NCBI RefSeq assembly: GCF_020889685.1
Contig: NZ_JACMYO010000055.1
Location: forward strand, 1-45,152
Direction of reading: 5' to 3'
Length of the DNA: 45,152 bases
Source of the DNA: Bradyrhizobium oropedii
GTDB taxonomy: Bacteria > Pseudomonadota > Alphaproteobacteria > Rhizobiales > Xanthobacteraceae
The position numbers and the translations under genes were made by a program. The stretch's first letter is position 1, and the number at the start of each line of letters is the position of its first letter. The notes beneath the pieces are model-generated. The model was not told the DNA's origin and did no database searches. It saw only the letters and a list, made by a program, of their open reading frames with translations. This document shows, piece after piece, positions 15,512 to 25,259 of the stretch.

Positions 15512-16114
15512 TCAGCCCTTGCGATACACCCAGACCCGCGCGGGCGGAAGGTTCATCCAGATCCGCTCGGAGGCCTCTGTGGACACGCCCGGCAGCGACT
15601 TCGGAATCGGGGGCGCCACCGAATAGGTGAACTGGACGAACGGCGCGCCGGGTGCGAGCGCCAGGAAGGCATCGCGGATCAGCTTCAGGCGGGTCAGCAT
15701 CGGCTTGGTGACCAGCGGCAGGCCGGAGACCACGGCCGAGGCGGGTGTCTTCATGACGTCCCACAGCGTATCGCGCAGCCTGTAGGCGTCACCCTGGACC
15801 ACCTTGGCCTGCGGATAGCGTTCGCGCAGCAACGCGCAGAAGCCGGGATTGTACTCAACCAGGACGAGACGTTTTTGATCGACGCCGTGCTCGATCAGCG
15901 CGTTGGTGATCGCCCCGGTGCCCGGTCCAAGTTCGACGACCGGTCCTTCGGCTTCGGGATCGACATATTGCGCCATGGTGCGCGCAAGCAGCCGTCCGGA
16001 CGGCATCACCGCGCCCATATGCAGCGGCTTCTCGATCCATGAACGGAGAAAACGTACCTCGTCGTCGAGACGGAGGGGCTTCTTCGACGCACGCACGGAC
16101 GATTGCAGAGGCAT
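15512..16114 (-). CDS. pmtA: Phospholipid N-methyltransferase PmtA (Sinorhizobium-type)
   Basis: A 200-residue soluble SAM-dependent methyltransferase. The SAM motif I VVELGPGTGAIT is at residues 59-70, followed by LVLVEYNPGFCALLRERYP. The N-terminal RFLRSWIEKPLHMGAVMPSG matches the rhizobial PmtA pattern. PmtA converts phosphatidylethanolamine towards phosphatidylcholine at the inner membrane. In B. japonicum pmtA lies downstream of dnaKJ, as I recall, and phosphatidylcholine matters for symbiosis; the arrangement here is the same. The start ATG 16114 is chosen by homology to the family N-terminus; an upstream ATG at 16141 is possible. Confidence 0.85.
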   Translation of the reverse strand: MPLQSSVRASKKPLRLDDEVRFLRSWIEKPLHMGAVMPSGRLLARTMAQYVDPEAEGPVVELGPGTGAITNALIEHGVDQKRLVLVEYNPGFCALLRERYPQAKVVQGDAYRLRDTLWDVMKTPASAVVSGLPLVTKPMLTRLKLIRDAFLALAPGAPFVQFTYSVAPPIPKSLPGVSTEASERIWMNLPPARVWVYRKG

Positions 16115-16184
16115 GTCGCTACCAGGCGGGACCGCGCACAATCGAGCGGTTGTCAGAAAACAGTCATAAACACGTATAGATCGA

Positions 16185-16210
16185 AGTCGTTACGGTCAAG
16201 CATAACGACT
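16185..16210 (-). other. Stem-loop between dnaJ and pmtA
   Basis: AGTCGTTA (16185-16192) and TAACGACT (16203-16210) form a perfect 8-base stem with a 10-base loop, directly after the dnaJ stop on the minus strand. It is not followed by a clean T-run, so it may be a weak terminator, an mRNA 3'-end stabiliser or an operator for pmtA. Confidence 0.4.
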
Positions 16211-16214
16211 GCGG

Positions 16215-17342
16215 CTAGACCGAGCGGTTTCCGAAGAAGTCCTTGACCTTAGAGAAGAAACCCGCTGCCTCCGGCTGGGTTGCGCCGGACGACAGTTTTT
16301 CGAACTCCATCAGCAATTCTTGCTGCTTCTTGGTCAGATTCTGCGGCGTTTCGACCACAACCTGGACATACATGTCGCCGGTCTGCCGTGAGCGGAGCAC
16401 CGGCATTCCCTTTGATGCAATGCGGAATCGACGGCTGGACTGGGTGCCGGACGGCACCTTCACCTTGGTCTTGCCCTTGTCGATGGTAGGCACTTCGAAT
16501 TCGCCGCCAAGTGCTGCGGTCACCATCGAGATCGGCACGCGACAATGCAGGTCGGCGCCGTCGCGCTGGAAGAACTGGTGCGTGGTCAGCGACAGGAAGA
16601 TGTAGAGGTCGCCGGGCGGTCCGCCGCGGACACCGGCCTCGCCTTCGCCGGCGAGACGAATGCGGGTGCCGTCCTCGACTCCCGGGGGAATGTTGACCGA
16701 CAGCGTGCGTTCGCGCGTCACCCGGCCGGAGCCGGCGCAGGAGGTGCAGGCATCCTCGATCATCTGACCGCGGCCTTGGCAGCCGGGACAGGTCCGTTCC
16801 AGCGTGAAGAAGCCCTGCGCCTGCCGGATCCGGCCGGCGCCGCCGCAATGTGAGCAGGTCTTCGGCTTGGTGCCGGCCTTGGCGCCGGTGCCTGAGCAGG
16901 ATTCGCAGGTGACCGAGACCGGGATCTCGATCTGCGCGGTCTTGCCCTGGAAGGCCTCCTCCAGCGTGATCTCCATGTTGTAGCGCAGGTCGGCACCGCG
17001 TTCGCGGCCGCCGCTGCGGCGCTGCCCGGCCATGCCGAACAGATCTTCGAAAATGTCGGAGAAGGATGAGGCAAAGCCGGCGCCGAAGCCGGGGCCGCCG
17101 CCGCCCATGCCCTGCTCGAAAGCGGCATGGCCGAAGCGGTCATAGGCGGCGCGCTTGTCGCCGTCCTTCAGCACCTCATAGGCCTCGTTGATTTCCTTGA
17201 ACCGGACTTCGCTGCTGGAGTCGCCCGGATTCTTGTCCGGATGCCACTTCATCGCGAGCTTGCGGAAAGCTGATTTCAGCTTGGTCTCGTCCGCGTTCCG
17301 CTCGACCTCGAGGGTCTCGTAATAGCAGCGCTTGGTGGACAT
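16215..17342 (-). CDS. dnaJ: Chaperone protein DnaJ
   Basis: A 375-residue full-length type I J-protein. The J-domain has HPD at residues 34-36. A Gly/Phe-rich linker is at about 77-110. The zinc finger has four CxxCxGxG motifs between 146 and 206 (CESCSGTG, CSHCGGAG, CPGCQGRG, CTSCAGSG), followed by the C-terminal substrate-binding domains. It stimulates DnaK ATPase and delivers unfolded clients. It lies 161 bases behind dnaK, with a terminator-like hairpin between them. Confidence 0.97.
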   Translation of the reverse strand: MSTKRCYYETLEVERNADETKLKSAFRKLAMKWHPDKNPGDSSSEVRFKEINEAYEVLKDGDKRAAYDRFGHAAFEQGMGGGGPGFGAGFASSFSDIFEDLFGMAGQRRSGGRERGADLRYNMEITLEEAFQGKTAQIEIPVSVTCESCSGTGAKAGTKPKTCSHCGGAGRIRQAQGFFTLERTCPGCQGRGQMIEDACTSCAGSGRVTRERTLSVNIPPGVEDGTRIRLAGEGEAGVRGGPPGDLYIFLSLTTHQFFQRDGADLHCRVPISMVTAALGGEFEVPTIDKGKTKVKVPSGTQSSRRFRIASKGMPVLRSRQTGDMYVQVVVETPQNLTKKQQELLMEFEKLSSGATQPEAAGFFSKVKDFFGNRSV

Positions 17343-17430
17343 ACTTCAATTCCGTCCGAAGTTCGTGGCCATCGCCTGGGACCGCGCCTGCAAGGATTGC
17401 GCCCGTCTGGAAGATGCGGCGATCGCCTTA

Positions 17431-17489
17431 AAGAAAAATGACCCCCACTCCTCCGAGACGCGTCGCGTGCTCATTGGTGTGAGGGTCAT
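17431..17489 (-). terminator. Rho-independent terminator/attenuator between dnaK and dnaJ
   Basis: On the minus strand ATGACCCTCACACC (17476-17489) pairs at 12 of 14 positions with GGAGTGGGGGTCAT (17438-17451). The stem is followed at once by ATTTTTCTTT. The structure lies after the dnaK stop and about 90 bases before the dnaJ start, so it should reduce read-through and set a DnaK:DnaJ ratio above 1. Confidence 0.7.
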
Positions 17490-17503
17490 GATCGAAAATC
17501 CGT

Positions 17504-19405
<1,902 letters not shown>

Positions 19406-19509
19406 GGTTTTGATATCCTCTTTGCTACGGCAGGTTGGTTGGGCCCTGACGGCGCTCCGTACCGACCCCCAGACGTTCACATACTCGCGATATTGCGACG
19501 GTGAGCCTG

Positions 19510-19537
19510 ATATAGGAGAGAGGGTCCTGCCCGCAAG
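19510..19537 (-). promoter_or_regulatory. dnaK: RpoH (sigma-32)-type promoter of dnaK
   Basis: On the minus strand CTTG (19534-19537) is followed after 17 bases by CCTATAT (19510-19516). This fits the alphaproteobacterial heat-shock pattern CTTG-N17/18-CYTATNT. Transcription would start near 19503, leaving a leader of about 98 bases before dnaK. Confidence 0.6.
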
Positions 19538-19565
19538 GACTGGACGCAACGTTGAGGCCTGAAAA

Positions 19566-20014
19566 GACTGACGTTTGAAAGATTGTGTCAGTCCAGCTGC
19601 GGCACCGGTTCAAGGCCAAGGCAAACCCCAAGGCATCCCCAAGGCATCCCCAAGGCGACCCCTAGCCAGGTTAACAAATCGGCAATGATGCCGGGGTCGT
19701 CGACCACGAACATCCACCGCGCGACGTCAGCGCTGTTGAGTGAACGCTCACAAACGTCGTATGCGAGAGCGGCGCACGGGTCGAGGGCGCGCTGTTTGGC
19801 CGCTGGCGGCTCATCTTGGAAATGTCGGGAAACTGGAAAGTGCCTGCCAATCAAGGCGAAAAGCCCATGGAATCGGGCCTGCAGGCCTGGAGCGGAGCGT
19901 TGGCGGCCTGTTGCAGGGCCATCAAAACCGCTAAAAGCGGTCCGACTGAAAGAGGCCATCCAGCCCTGCACCGGCCCCGTTGCGCGGCCACCAAGCAAAA
20001 CCGGTAGATCCCCC
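19566..20014. other. Non-coding region between dnaK promoter and the periplasmic-protein gene
   Basis: I see no convincing gene in these roughly 450 bases. It holds a perfect inverted repeat GACTGAC (19566-19572) / GTCAGTC (19587-19593). A short tandem of CCCCAAGGCAT follows, with two perfect copies at 19626-19647 and degenerate flanks. The rest is ordinary GC-rich sequence with no clear promoter. Confidence 0.5.
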
Positions 20015-20950
20015 ATGACGCCTTTTCGAGTTCTCGTTGCGGTTGCCTTGCTGATTGCTGCCACCTGTCGTGGCTTTGCCGCCGACGCGGTGTTTCCGCC
20101 GGGCGCGCATGTCGGGATGAAACCGCTGGTGGGCCTCGTGCGTGCCAAATCGTTCATCGGCTTCGAGACCGAGGATCAGGGCGTGAAGGTCCTGATCGCC
20201 GATCTGCCCGCGGAGGCCTACAACGAGGTGGTGAACGCCTTCAAGGCCAACCCGGGCGGCACCGGCGGCATCAAGCCCGAGAGCATCGAGACGCCAGCCG
20301 GTCTCGGCTACTACACCGTGGAGAGTGCGCGCGACGGCGCGAGCAATGTGCGACGTTATTCCATGATCCTGCCGGGACCGACCTTCTCCGGCTATGTCGC
20401 AGTGCAGGTGCCGGAGAACGCGAGCAAGATCTACACCGACGACGCCGTGCGGCAGATGTTCGCCTCCGCCCAGATCCGCAACGAGGTGCCGGTCGACGAG
20501 CAGCTCGGCATGATGCCGTTCAAGGTCACCGAGCTCAGCGGCTTCAAGAATGTCCGCATGCTGGCGCCGGGCGCGGCGCTGCTGATGGCCGACGCCGAGG
20601 ACAAGAGCCTCGAGAGCAAGCCCTTCATGCTGCTCGGCATCATCGGCTCGGCCCCGGCCACACCCGACGATCGCGGTCGCTTTGCCCAGCAGATCGCCAC
20701 CACGATCCCCGGCGTGCGCGACGGGCGGATCACCATGTCCGAACCGATCCGGATCGACGGCCAGCCCGGCTTCGAGACCCGGATCGACGCGGTCAGCGGC
20801 AAGGACAACACCCCGGTGACCATCGTGCAGTGGCTGCGGTTCGGCGCGCAGACATCGCTGCGGATCATCGGCAGCTCGCCGCGCACCGATTGGGAGACCG
20901 CCTTCCCACGCTTCCGCGCGGTCCGCGACGGCATCCAGCCGCGCGGCTGA
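20015..20950 (+). CDS. Secreted conserved protein of two similar halves
   Basis: A 311-residue protein with a signal peptide at residues 1-23 (RVLVAVALLIAATCRGFAA, cleavage near Ala23). The mature part seems to contain two related alpha/beta modules. GMKPLVGLVRAKSFIGFE (near 34) resembles GMMPFKVTELSGFKNVRM (near 168), and each half ends with an amphipathic helix (DDAVRQMFASAQI; ETAFPRFRAVRDGI). The layout recalls the PsbP/Mog1/DcrB-like fold, but this is by eye. The start ATG 20015 is the only one giving a signal peptide. The function is not recognised, and it is not obviously in an operon with pncA, 97 bases downstream. Confidence 0.75.
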   Translation: MTPFRVLVAVALLIAATCRGFAADAVFPPGAHVGMKPLVGLVRAKSFIGFETEDQGVKVLIADLPAEAYNEVVNAFKANPGGTGGIKPESIETPAGLGYYTVESARDGASNVRRYSMILPGPTFSGYVAVQVPENASKIYTDDAVRQMFASAQIRNEVPVDEQLGMMPFKVTELSGFKNVRMLAPGAALLMADAEDKSLESKPFMLLGIIGSAPATPDDRGRFAQQIATTIPGVRDGRITMSEPIRIDGQPGFETRIDAVSGKDNTPVTIVQWLRFGAQTSLRIIGSSPRTDWETAFPRFRAVRDGIQPRG

Positions 20951-21047
20951 TCGGGCCCTTCGCAAGGCCGGTTGGAAAAATCCCACTTTCGCCGTTCGCC
21001 GAACGGAACTAGCCTCCTCGCGCGTTATCAAAGCGAGGAGGGGCGCG

Positions 21048-21758
21048 ATGTTGGATCGACGACGGATGGTTGCAGGCCTCGGTACGGTGGCGCTTGCGAC
21101 CCTGGTTCCAAAAAGTCTCTGGGCGGCTGCGATCAAGCCCGACGATGGCTCCGCGCTGCTCGTGATCGACGTCCAGAACTGCTTCCTGCCCGGCGGCAGC
21201 CTTGCGGTGAAGGACGGCGAGCAGGTGGTGCCGGTGATCAACAAGATCGCCAAGAGCTTTGCCAATGTGGTGATGACGCAGGACTGGCACACGCCCGGAC
21301 ACGTCTCCTTCGCCTCGGTCCATTCCGGCAAGAAGCCGTTCGAGACCATCGACCTCGCCTATGGCAAGCAGGTGCTGTGGCCCGACCATTGCGTGCAGGG
21401 CACCGACGGCGCCTCGCTGTCGAAGGAACTCGCGATCCCGCAGGCCGAGCTGATCATCCGCAAGGGCTTTCACAAGGACGTCGACAGCTACTCCGCCTTC
21501 ACCGAGGCCGACGGCAAGACCACCACCGGGCTCGCCGCCTATCTGAAGGCGCGCAAGGTCGAGCGGCTTTTCGTGGCCGGGCTCGCCACCGACTTCTGCG
21601 TGGCATGGACCGCACTCGACGCACGCAAGGCCGGCTTCGAGACCTATGTGGTGGAAGACGCCTGCCGCGGCATCGACACCCAGGGATCGCTCGCCAAGGC
21701 CTGGGACGATATGGCCAAGGCCGGCGTCAAGCGCATCAAGTCGTCTGATATCGCGTAG
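21048..21758 (+). CDS. pncA: Nicotinamidase/pyrazinamidase with Tat-like signal peptide
   Basis: A 236-residue isochorismatase-fold amidase converting nicotinamide to nicotinate. The catalytic triad is Asp41 (VIDVQNCF), Lys139 (IIRKGFH) and Cys184 (ATDFCVAW). The metal site is Asp79, His81 and His85 in QDWHTPGH. Unlike E. coli PncA, it has about 27 extra N-terminal residues: DRRRMVAGLGTVALATLVPKSLWA, a twin-arginine followed by a hydrophobic stretch and an Ala-rich end. Periplasmic location by the Tat route is inferred. Starting internally would need a non-ATG codon. An araC gene follows after 24 bases. Confidence 0.92.
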   Translation: MLDRRRMVAGLGTVALATLVPKSLWAAAIKPDDGSALLVIDVQNCFLPGGSLAVKDGEQVVPVINKIAKSFANVVMTQDWHTPGHVSFASVHSGKKPFETIDLAYGKQVLWPDHCVQGTDGASLSKELAIPQAELIIRKGFHKDVDSYSAFTEADGKTTTGLAAYLKARKVERLFVAGLATDFCVAWTALDARKAGFETYVVEDACRGIDTQGSLAKAWDDMAKAGVKRIKSSDIA

Positions 21759-21782
21759 GGCGCCGCCTCACGCGAGATCCGC

Positions 21783-22637
21783 ATGGCCGAGTTCGCCTCA
21801 CCCATTGCATTCGATTTCGCGCAGCGTCTGCCGTCGCCACCCACGGCGGGCCTGATCGTCCGGATCACGGGTTATCGCGAGACCGCGACCGGCCGGTTCG
21901 CGCATCGGCAGACCGCGCCGCTCATCGTCCCGCTGATCGTCAGTTTCGGCACCCCGTTCCTGATCGCGCTCGGACGCGAGCCTGGAGCTGCCGATCGTCA
22001 ACTCAGCTTCGCCGCCGGCCTGCATGCGGGGCCGGTCTATATCGAATCCGATGGCCGGGCCGCCTGCGTGCAGGTGGATTTCACGCCGCTCGGCGCCTAC
22101 AGTTTCTTCGGCGGCACTGTGGCCGATCTGGTCGGACGCATGGTCGAGATCGACGATGTGCTCGGTCATGAGGGCCGCCGTTTGCGCGAACGGCTCGGCG
22201 CCGTGACGTGCTGGCAGCACCGCTTCGACCTGATCGAAGCCTTCGTGTTGCGCCGCGCCCGCCACACGCCGTCTCCCGAAGTCGCGTTCGCCTATCGTAG
22301 ACTGGCGCGCTCGGCCGGCGCCGTCAGCATCACGACATTGGCCGACGAGATCAGCTGGAGCCGCAAGCACCTGGCCAGCCGGTTTCGATCCGAGCTCGGT
22401 CTGGCGCCGAAATCGCTGGCGCGCGTGATGCGGTTTCACCGGGCGAGCCGGCTCGCCCAGAGCGGCGCCACGCGTGGCTGGGCGGGGATCGCGGCGGAGA
22501 GCGGCTATGCCGACCAGGCGCATCTCGCACGGGAGTTCGTCGAATTCGCAGGGGAACCACCCACTGCCTGGGCGCGCCGCCAGGCGCTGACCGACCGCCG
22601 GCTGGTTCACGCCGACGACGGGCTGCTCGACGGGTAA
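21783..22637 (+). CDS. AraC family transcriptional regulator
   Basis: A 284-residue regulator. The N-terminal 170 residues form a cupin-like sensor (REPGAADRQLSFAAGLHAGPV region). The C-terminal 100 residues carry two helix-turn-helix motifs (ITTLADEISWSRKHLASRFRSELG and WAGIAAESGYADQAHLAREF), the AraC DNA-binding domain, ending in the usual PTAW. It lies between pncA and a VOC-family gene on the same strand, with short gaps, and may control either. The effector is unknown. Confidence 0.9.
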   Translation: MAEFASPIAFDFAQRLPSPPTAGLIVRITGYRETATGRFAHRQTAPLIVPLIVSFGTPFLIALGREPGAADRQLSFAAGLHAGPVYIESDGRAACVQVDFTPLGAYSFFGGTVADLVGRMVEIDDVLGHEGRRLRERLGAVTCWQHRFDLIEAFVLRRARHTPSPEVAFAYRRLARSAGAVSITTLADEISWSRKHLASRFRSELGLAPKSLARVMRFHRASRLAQSGATRGWAGIAAESGYADQAHLAREFVEFAGEPPTAWARRQALTDRRLVHADDGLLDG

Positions 22638-22705
22638 CAAACCTTCAAGCCGCAGCCGCATCGGCTCGTGCAGAGTGGCGCCGTCAGCCAAAAAGGTGAT
22701 CCACC

Positions 22706-23131
22706 ATGACGCACGACATCGAACCGCCCCGCATCTACCCCACCCTGCGCTGCACGGACGCTGAGGCGATGATCGCCTGGCTCAAGACGGTGATCGGATT
22801 CACCGAGCGCGTGGTCTATCGCGACGGCGGCGTGATCCACCACGCCGAGCTCGCCTACGGTTCCTCGATGCTGATGCTGGGTCAGAGCCGTGACGATGCC
22901 TACGGCAGGCTGGTCGGCGACTCTACCGGCCGCCGCACCGATTCAATCTACATCGCCGTCGACGACCCCGACGCCCTGCATGCGAAGGCAAGGGCGGCGG
23001 GCGCAAAGATCGAAATGGAATTGCGCGACACTGATTACGGCAGCCGCGACTTCGCCTGCCGTGACCCGGAAGGAAATCTCTGGAGCTTCGGCACCTATTG
23101 GCCGAAGGCGCATGAGAAGCCGCTGCCGTGA
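22706..23131 (+). CDS. VOC/glyoxalase-bleomycin resistance family protein
   Basis: A 141-residue vicinal oxygen chelate protein. It shows the paired beta-alpha-beta-beta-beta modules: IYPTLRCTDAEAMIAWLKTVIGF, then SIYIAVDDPDALHAKARAAGAKI and FACRDPEGNLWSFGTY, typical of PhnB-like family members. The catalytic reaction is not predictable. It begins 68 bases after the araC gene and could be its target. It converges with grpE, 9 bases away. Confidence 0.87.
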   Translation: MTHDIEPPRIYPTLRCTDAEAMIAWLKTVIGFTERVVYRDGGVIHHAELAYGSSMLMLGQSRDDAYGRLVGDSTGRRTDSIYIAVDDPDALHAKARAAGAKIEMELRDTDYGSRDFACRDPEGNLWSFGTYWPKAHEKPLP

Positions 23132-23140
23132 AGCAGCGGC

Positions 23141-23746
23141 TCAGACCGTGATATCGGCGCTCGGAGCGGCCTTGGCACCGCCCTTGGAGACGCCGACCAG
23201 CGCCGGACGCAGGATGCGTTCGCCGATCATGTAGCCGGCCTGCACGACCTGCACCACAGTGCCCGACGGCACCGACGCGTCGGGCACCTCGAACATCGCC
23301 TGCTGGAAGTTCGGATCGAACTTCTCGCCGATCGGATCGAACTTCTTGACGCCGTTCTTCTCCAGCGTGTTGAGCAACGAGCGCTCGGTCAGCTCGACGC
23401 CCTCAAGCAGCGCCTTCAGGCCGGGATCGGCGGCTTCCTTGGTTTCGGCCGGCACGGCGTCGAGCGCGCGCTGCAGATTGTCGGCGATATCGAGCACGTC
23501 GCGGGCAAAGCCGGTGATGCCATAGGTCTTGGCATCGGCCACCTCGCGGCGGGTGCGCTGGCGGAGGTTCTCCATCTCGGCCAGCGTGCGCAGTGTCCGG
23601 TCGCGCGCCTCGGCGAGTTCCTTGGTCAGCGCCTCTGCCGAGCCCACCTCGGGATCGTCAGGCATGATGTAGGGCTTCGAGACCACGGGCTCACCCGTCG
23701 GCGCCGAATTCTCGGTGTTGTCATTGGCCCGGTTCGGATCGGTCAT
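23141..23746 (-). CDS. grpE: Nucleotide exchange factor GrpE
   Basis: A 201-residue DnaK nucleotide exchange factor. A disordered acidic N-terminus is followed by a long coiled-coil helix (LAEARDRTLRTLAEMENLRQ) and the beta-wing with KFDPNFQQAMFEVPD and GYMIGERILRPALVGVSKG, the GrpE signature. The start ATG 23746 has a GAGAAGG ribosome site. It lies 164 bases after hrcA on the same strand, the usual hrcA-grpE order. Confidence 0.96.
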   Translation of the reverse strand: MTDPNRANDNTENSAPTGEPVVSKPYIMPDDPEVGSAEALTKELAEARDRTLRTLAEMENLRQRTRREVADAKTYGITGFARDVLDIADNLQRALDAVPAETKEAADPGLKALLEGVELTERSLLNTLEKNGVKKFDPIGEKFDPNFQQAMFEVPDASVPSGTVVQVVQAGYMIGERILRPALVGVSKGGAKAAPSADITV

Positions 23747-23809
23747 GGCTTGCCTTCTCGAAAACTCGCGTCGGTTCAAATCTTGGGGATTGCTGCCCGG
23801 GATATCGTG

Positions 23810-23836
23810 CTTTAGGCGGCGAAAATCAAGCGCAAG
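23810..23836 (-). promoter_or_regulatory. Weak RpoH-type promoter candidate for grpE
   Basis: On the minus strand CTTG (23833-23836), 16 bases, then CCTAAAG (23810-23816). It partly fits the CTTG-N17-CYTATNT pattern and lies 64 bases before the grpE start. The -10 is poor, so this is only a candidate. Confidence 0.3.
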
Positions 23837-23910
23837 ATACCGGCTTCGGGAACAGGGACCTCCGGACTGGACGAAGAAAACCCGTCAAATGAAGGCGAAA
23901 TCCGTTCCGG

Positions 23911-24999
23911 TCAGCCGCCCAGCATCTTGCTGACGATGCGCGCGGCATAGTCGACGGTCGGGATCACCCGTGCATAGTTCAACCGCGTCGGTCCGATCAC
24001 GCCGAGCACGCCGACGATCCGGCCCTGGGCGTCGCCATAGGGCGCGATGATCGTCGAGGAACCCGACAGCGAGAACAGCTTGTTCTCCGAGCCGATGAAA
24101 ATCCGCACGCCCTCGCCGCGTTCGGCACGGCCGAGCAGATCGATCACGCCGCGCTTAGTTTCGAGATCGTCGAACAGCGACTTGATCCGCTCGAGATCGT
24201 CGAGCGCGTGCAGATCCTCGAGCAGATTGGCGTGGCCACGCACGATCAGCTGGCGGTCCTCGCTCTCGCCGCCGGACCAGCTCGCGATGCCGGCCGCGAC
24301 CACCTTCTGCGTGAGCTGATCGAGCTCGGCGCGATTTTGCGTCAACGCGGTCTCGAGCTCGAGCCGCGCTTCCGCCAGCGTCCGACCGCGGATCCGCGCG
24401 TTGAGGAAATTGGTCGCTTCGGTCAGGGCCGAGGACGGCACGCCCGGCGGCAGCGCCAGCACCCGGTTCTCGACCTGGCCGTCTTCGCCGACCAGCACGA
24501 CCAGCGCCTTTTCCGGCTCCAGCCGCACGAATTCGATGTGCTTCAGCCGCGCATTCGACTTCTGCGTCAGCACCACGGCCGCGGCACGGGTCAGTCCCGA
24601 CAGCCGCGTCAACGCTTCGCCAAGCGCGGCCTCGACGGACTGCGCACGACCGACCGCCGCAAGCTGGGTCTGGATCGATTGGCGCTCGGCCTCGGTGAGG
24701 TCACCGACCTGCATCAGGGCGTCGACGAAGAAACGCAGACCGAGTTCGGTCGGCAGCCGGCCGGCCGAGGTGTGCGGCGCATAGATCAGGCCGAGCTGCT
24801 CGAGATCCGACATCACGTTGCGGACCGAGGCCGGCGACAACGGTAATGCGATCAGGCGCGAGATGTTGCGCGAGCCCACCGGCTCGCCGGTCGCGAGATA
24901 GCTTTCGACGATTTGACGAAAAATGTCGCGCGAACGCTCGTTGAGCTGGGCGAGCCCGGCATATGGCGCGATCAGGCCGATCGGATCGTGGTGAGTCAC
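23911..24999 (-). CDS. hrcA: Heat-inducible transcription repressor HrcA
   Basis: A 362-residue repressor of CIRCE-controlled chaperone genes. The N-terminal winged helix (LNERSRDIFRQIVESYLATGEPVGSRNISR and SVRNVMSDLEQLGLIYAPHTSAGRLPTE) is the HrcA DNA-binding domain. The remainder is the GAF-like dimerisation domain, ending NYARVIPTVDYAARIVSKMLGG. GTG 24999 is preferred, as the protein then begins VTHHDPIGLI, close to known rhizobial HrcA starts, with GAGGG upstream; a GTG at 25014 is possible. No CIRCE element was found upstream. Confidence 0.95.
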   Translation of the reverse strand: MTHHDPIGLIAPYAGLAQLNERSRDIFRQIVESYLATGEPVGSRNISRLIALPLSPASVRNVMSDLEQLGLIYAPHTSAGRLPTELGLRFFVDALMQVGDLTEAERQSIQTQLAAVGRAQSVEAALGEALTRLSGLTRAAAVVLTQKSNARLKHIEFVRLEPEKALVVLVGEDGQVENRVLALPPGVPSSALTEATNFLNARIRGRTLAEARLELETALTQNRAELDQLTQKVVAAGIASWSGGESEDRQLIVRGHANLLEDLHALDDLERIKSLFDDLETKRGVIDLLGRAERGEGVRIFIGSENKLFSLSGSSTIIAPYGDAQGRIVGVLGVIGPTRLNYARVIPTVDYAARIVSKMLGG

Positions 25000-25145
25000 A
25001 CTCCAGTCCCTCACAATTACTGTCTAATTTGTCGATCCCGGAGGCCGGTGACAAGCAGGCATTCAGCCCCCTCGTACCGGACCCTGCCGGGGCCGAAAAC
25101 CCTTGCCGCTGGACCTTCCCCCTCCTACAAGCACCGGCGGAGCAC

Positions 25146-25228
25146 GATCCGGAAAAGTGGCCGCCGGTTTTCCGAAAGATCATGCTCAAACAAGACGATA
25201 GAGCGCGATGACGGTTCGTCACGCTCTA
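25146..25228. repeat. Palindromic intergenic repeat, family A, copy 2
   Basis: GATCCGGAAAAGTG, CGGTTTTCCGAAA and GATCATGCTCAAACAA are shared with copy 1. A second hairpin follows from AGAGCGCGATGACG and CGTCACGCTCT. It lies between the divergent hrcA and rph genes, ending 31 bases before the rph start. It therefore sits in the rph promoter or leader region. The rest of this intergenic stretch (25000-25145) holds the leftward hrcA promoter region, in which I could not fix -35/-10 boxes. Confidence 0.8.
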
Positions 25229-25259
25229 GCTCATATCTCTCGGATTTTTGGAGGATTTC

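Noticed and set aside
19583..20014. N-terminal extension of the periplasmic protein to 455 residues
   Set aside because: Low-complexity Arg/Ser/Pro-rich translation with no ribosome site; the signal peptide begins at ATG 20015.
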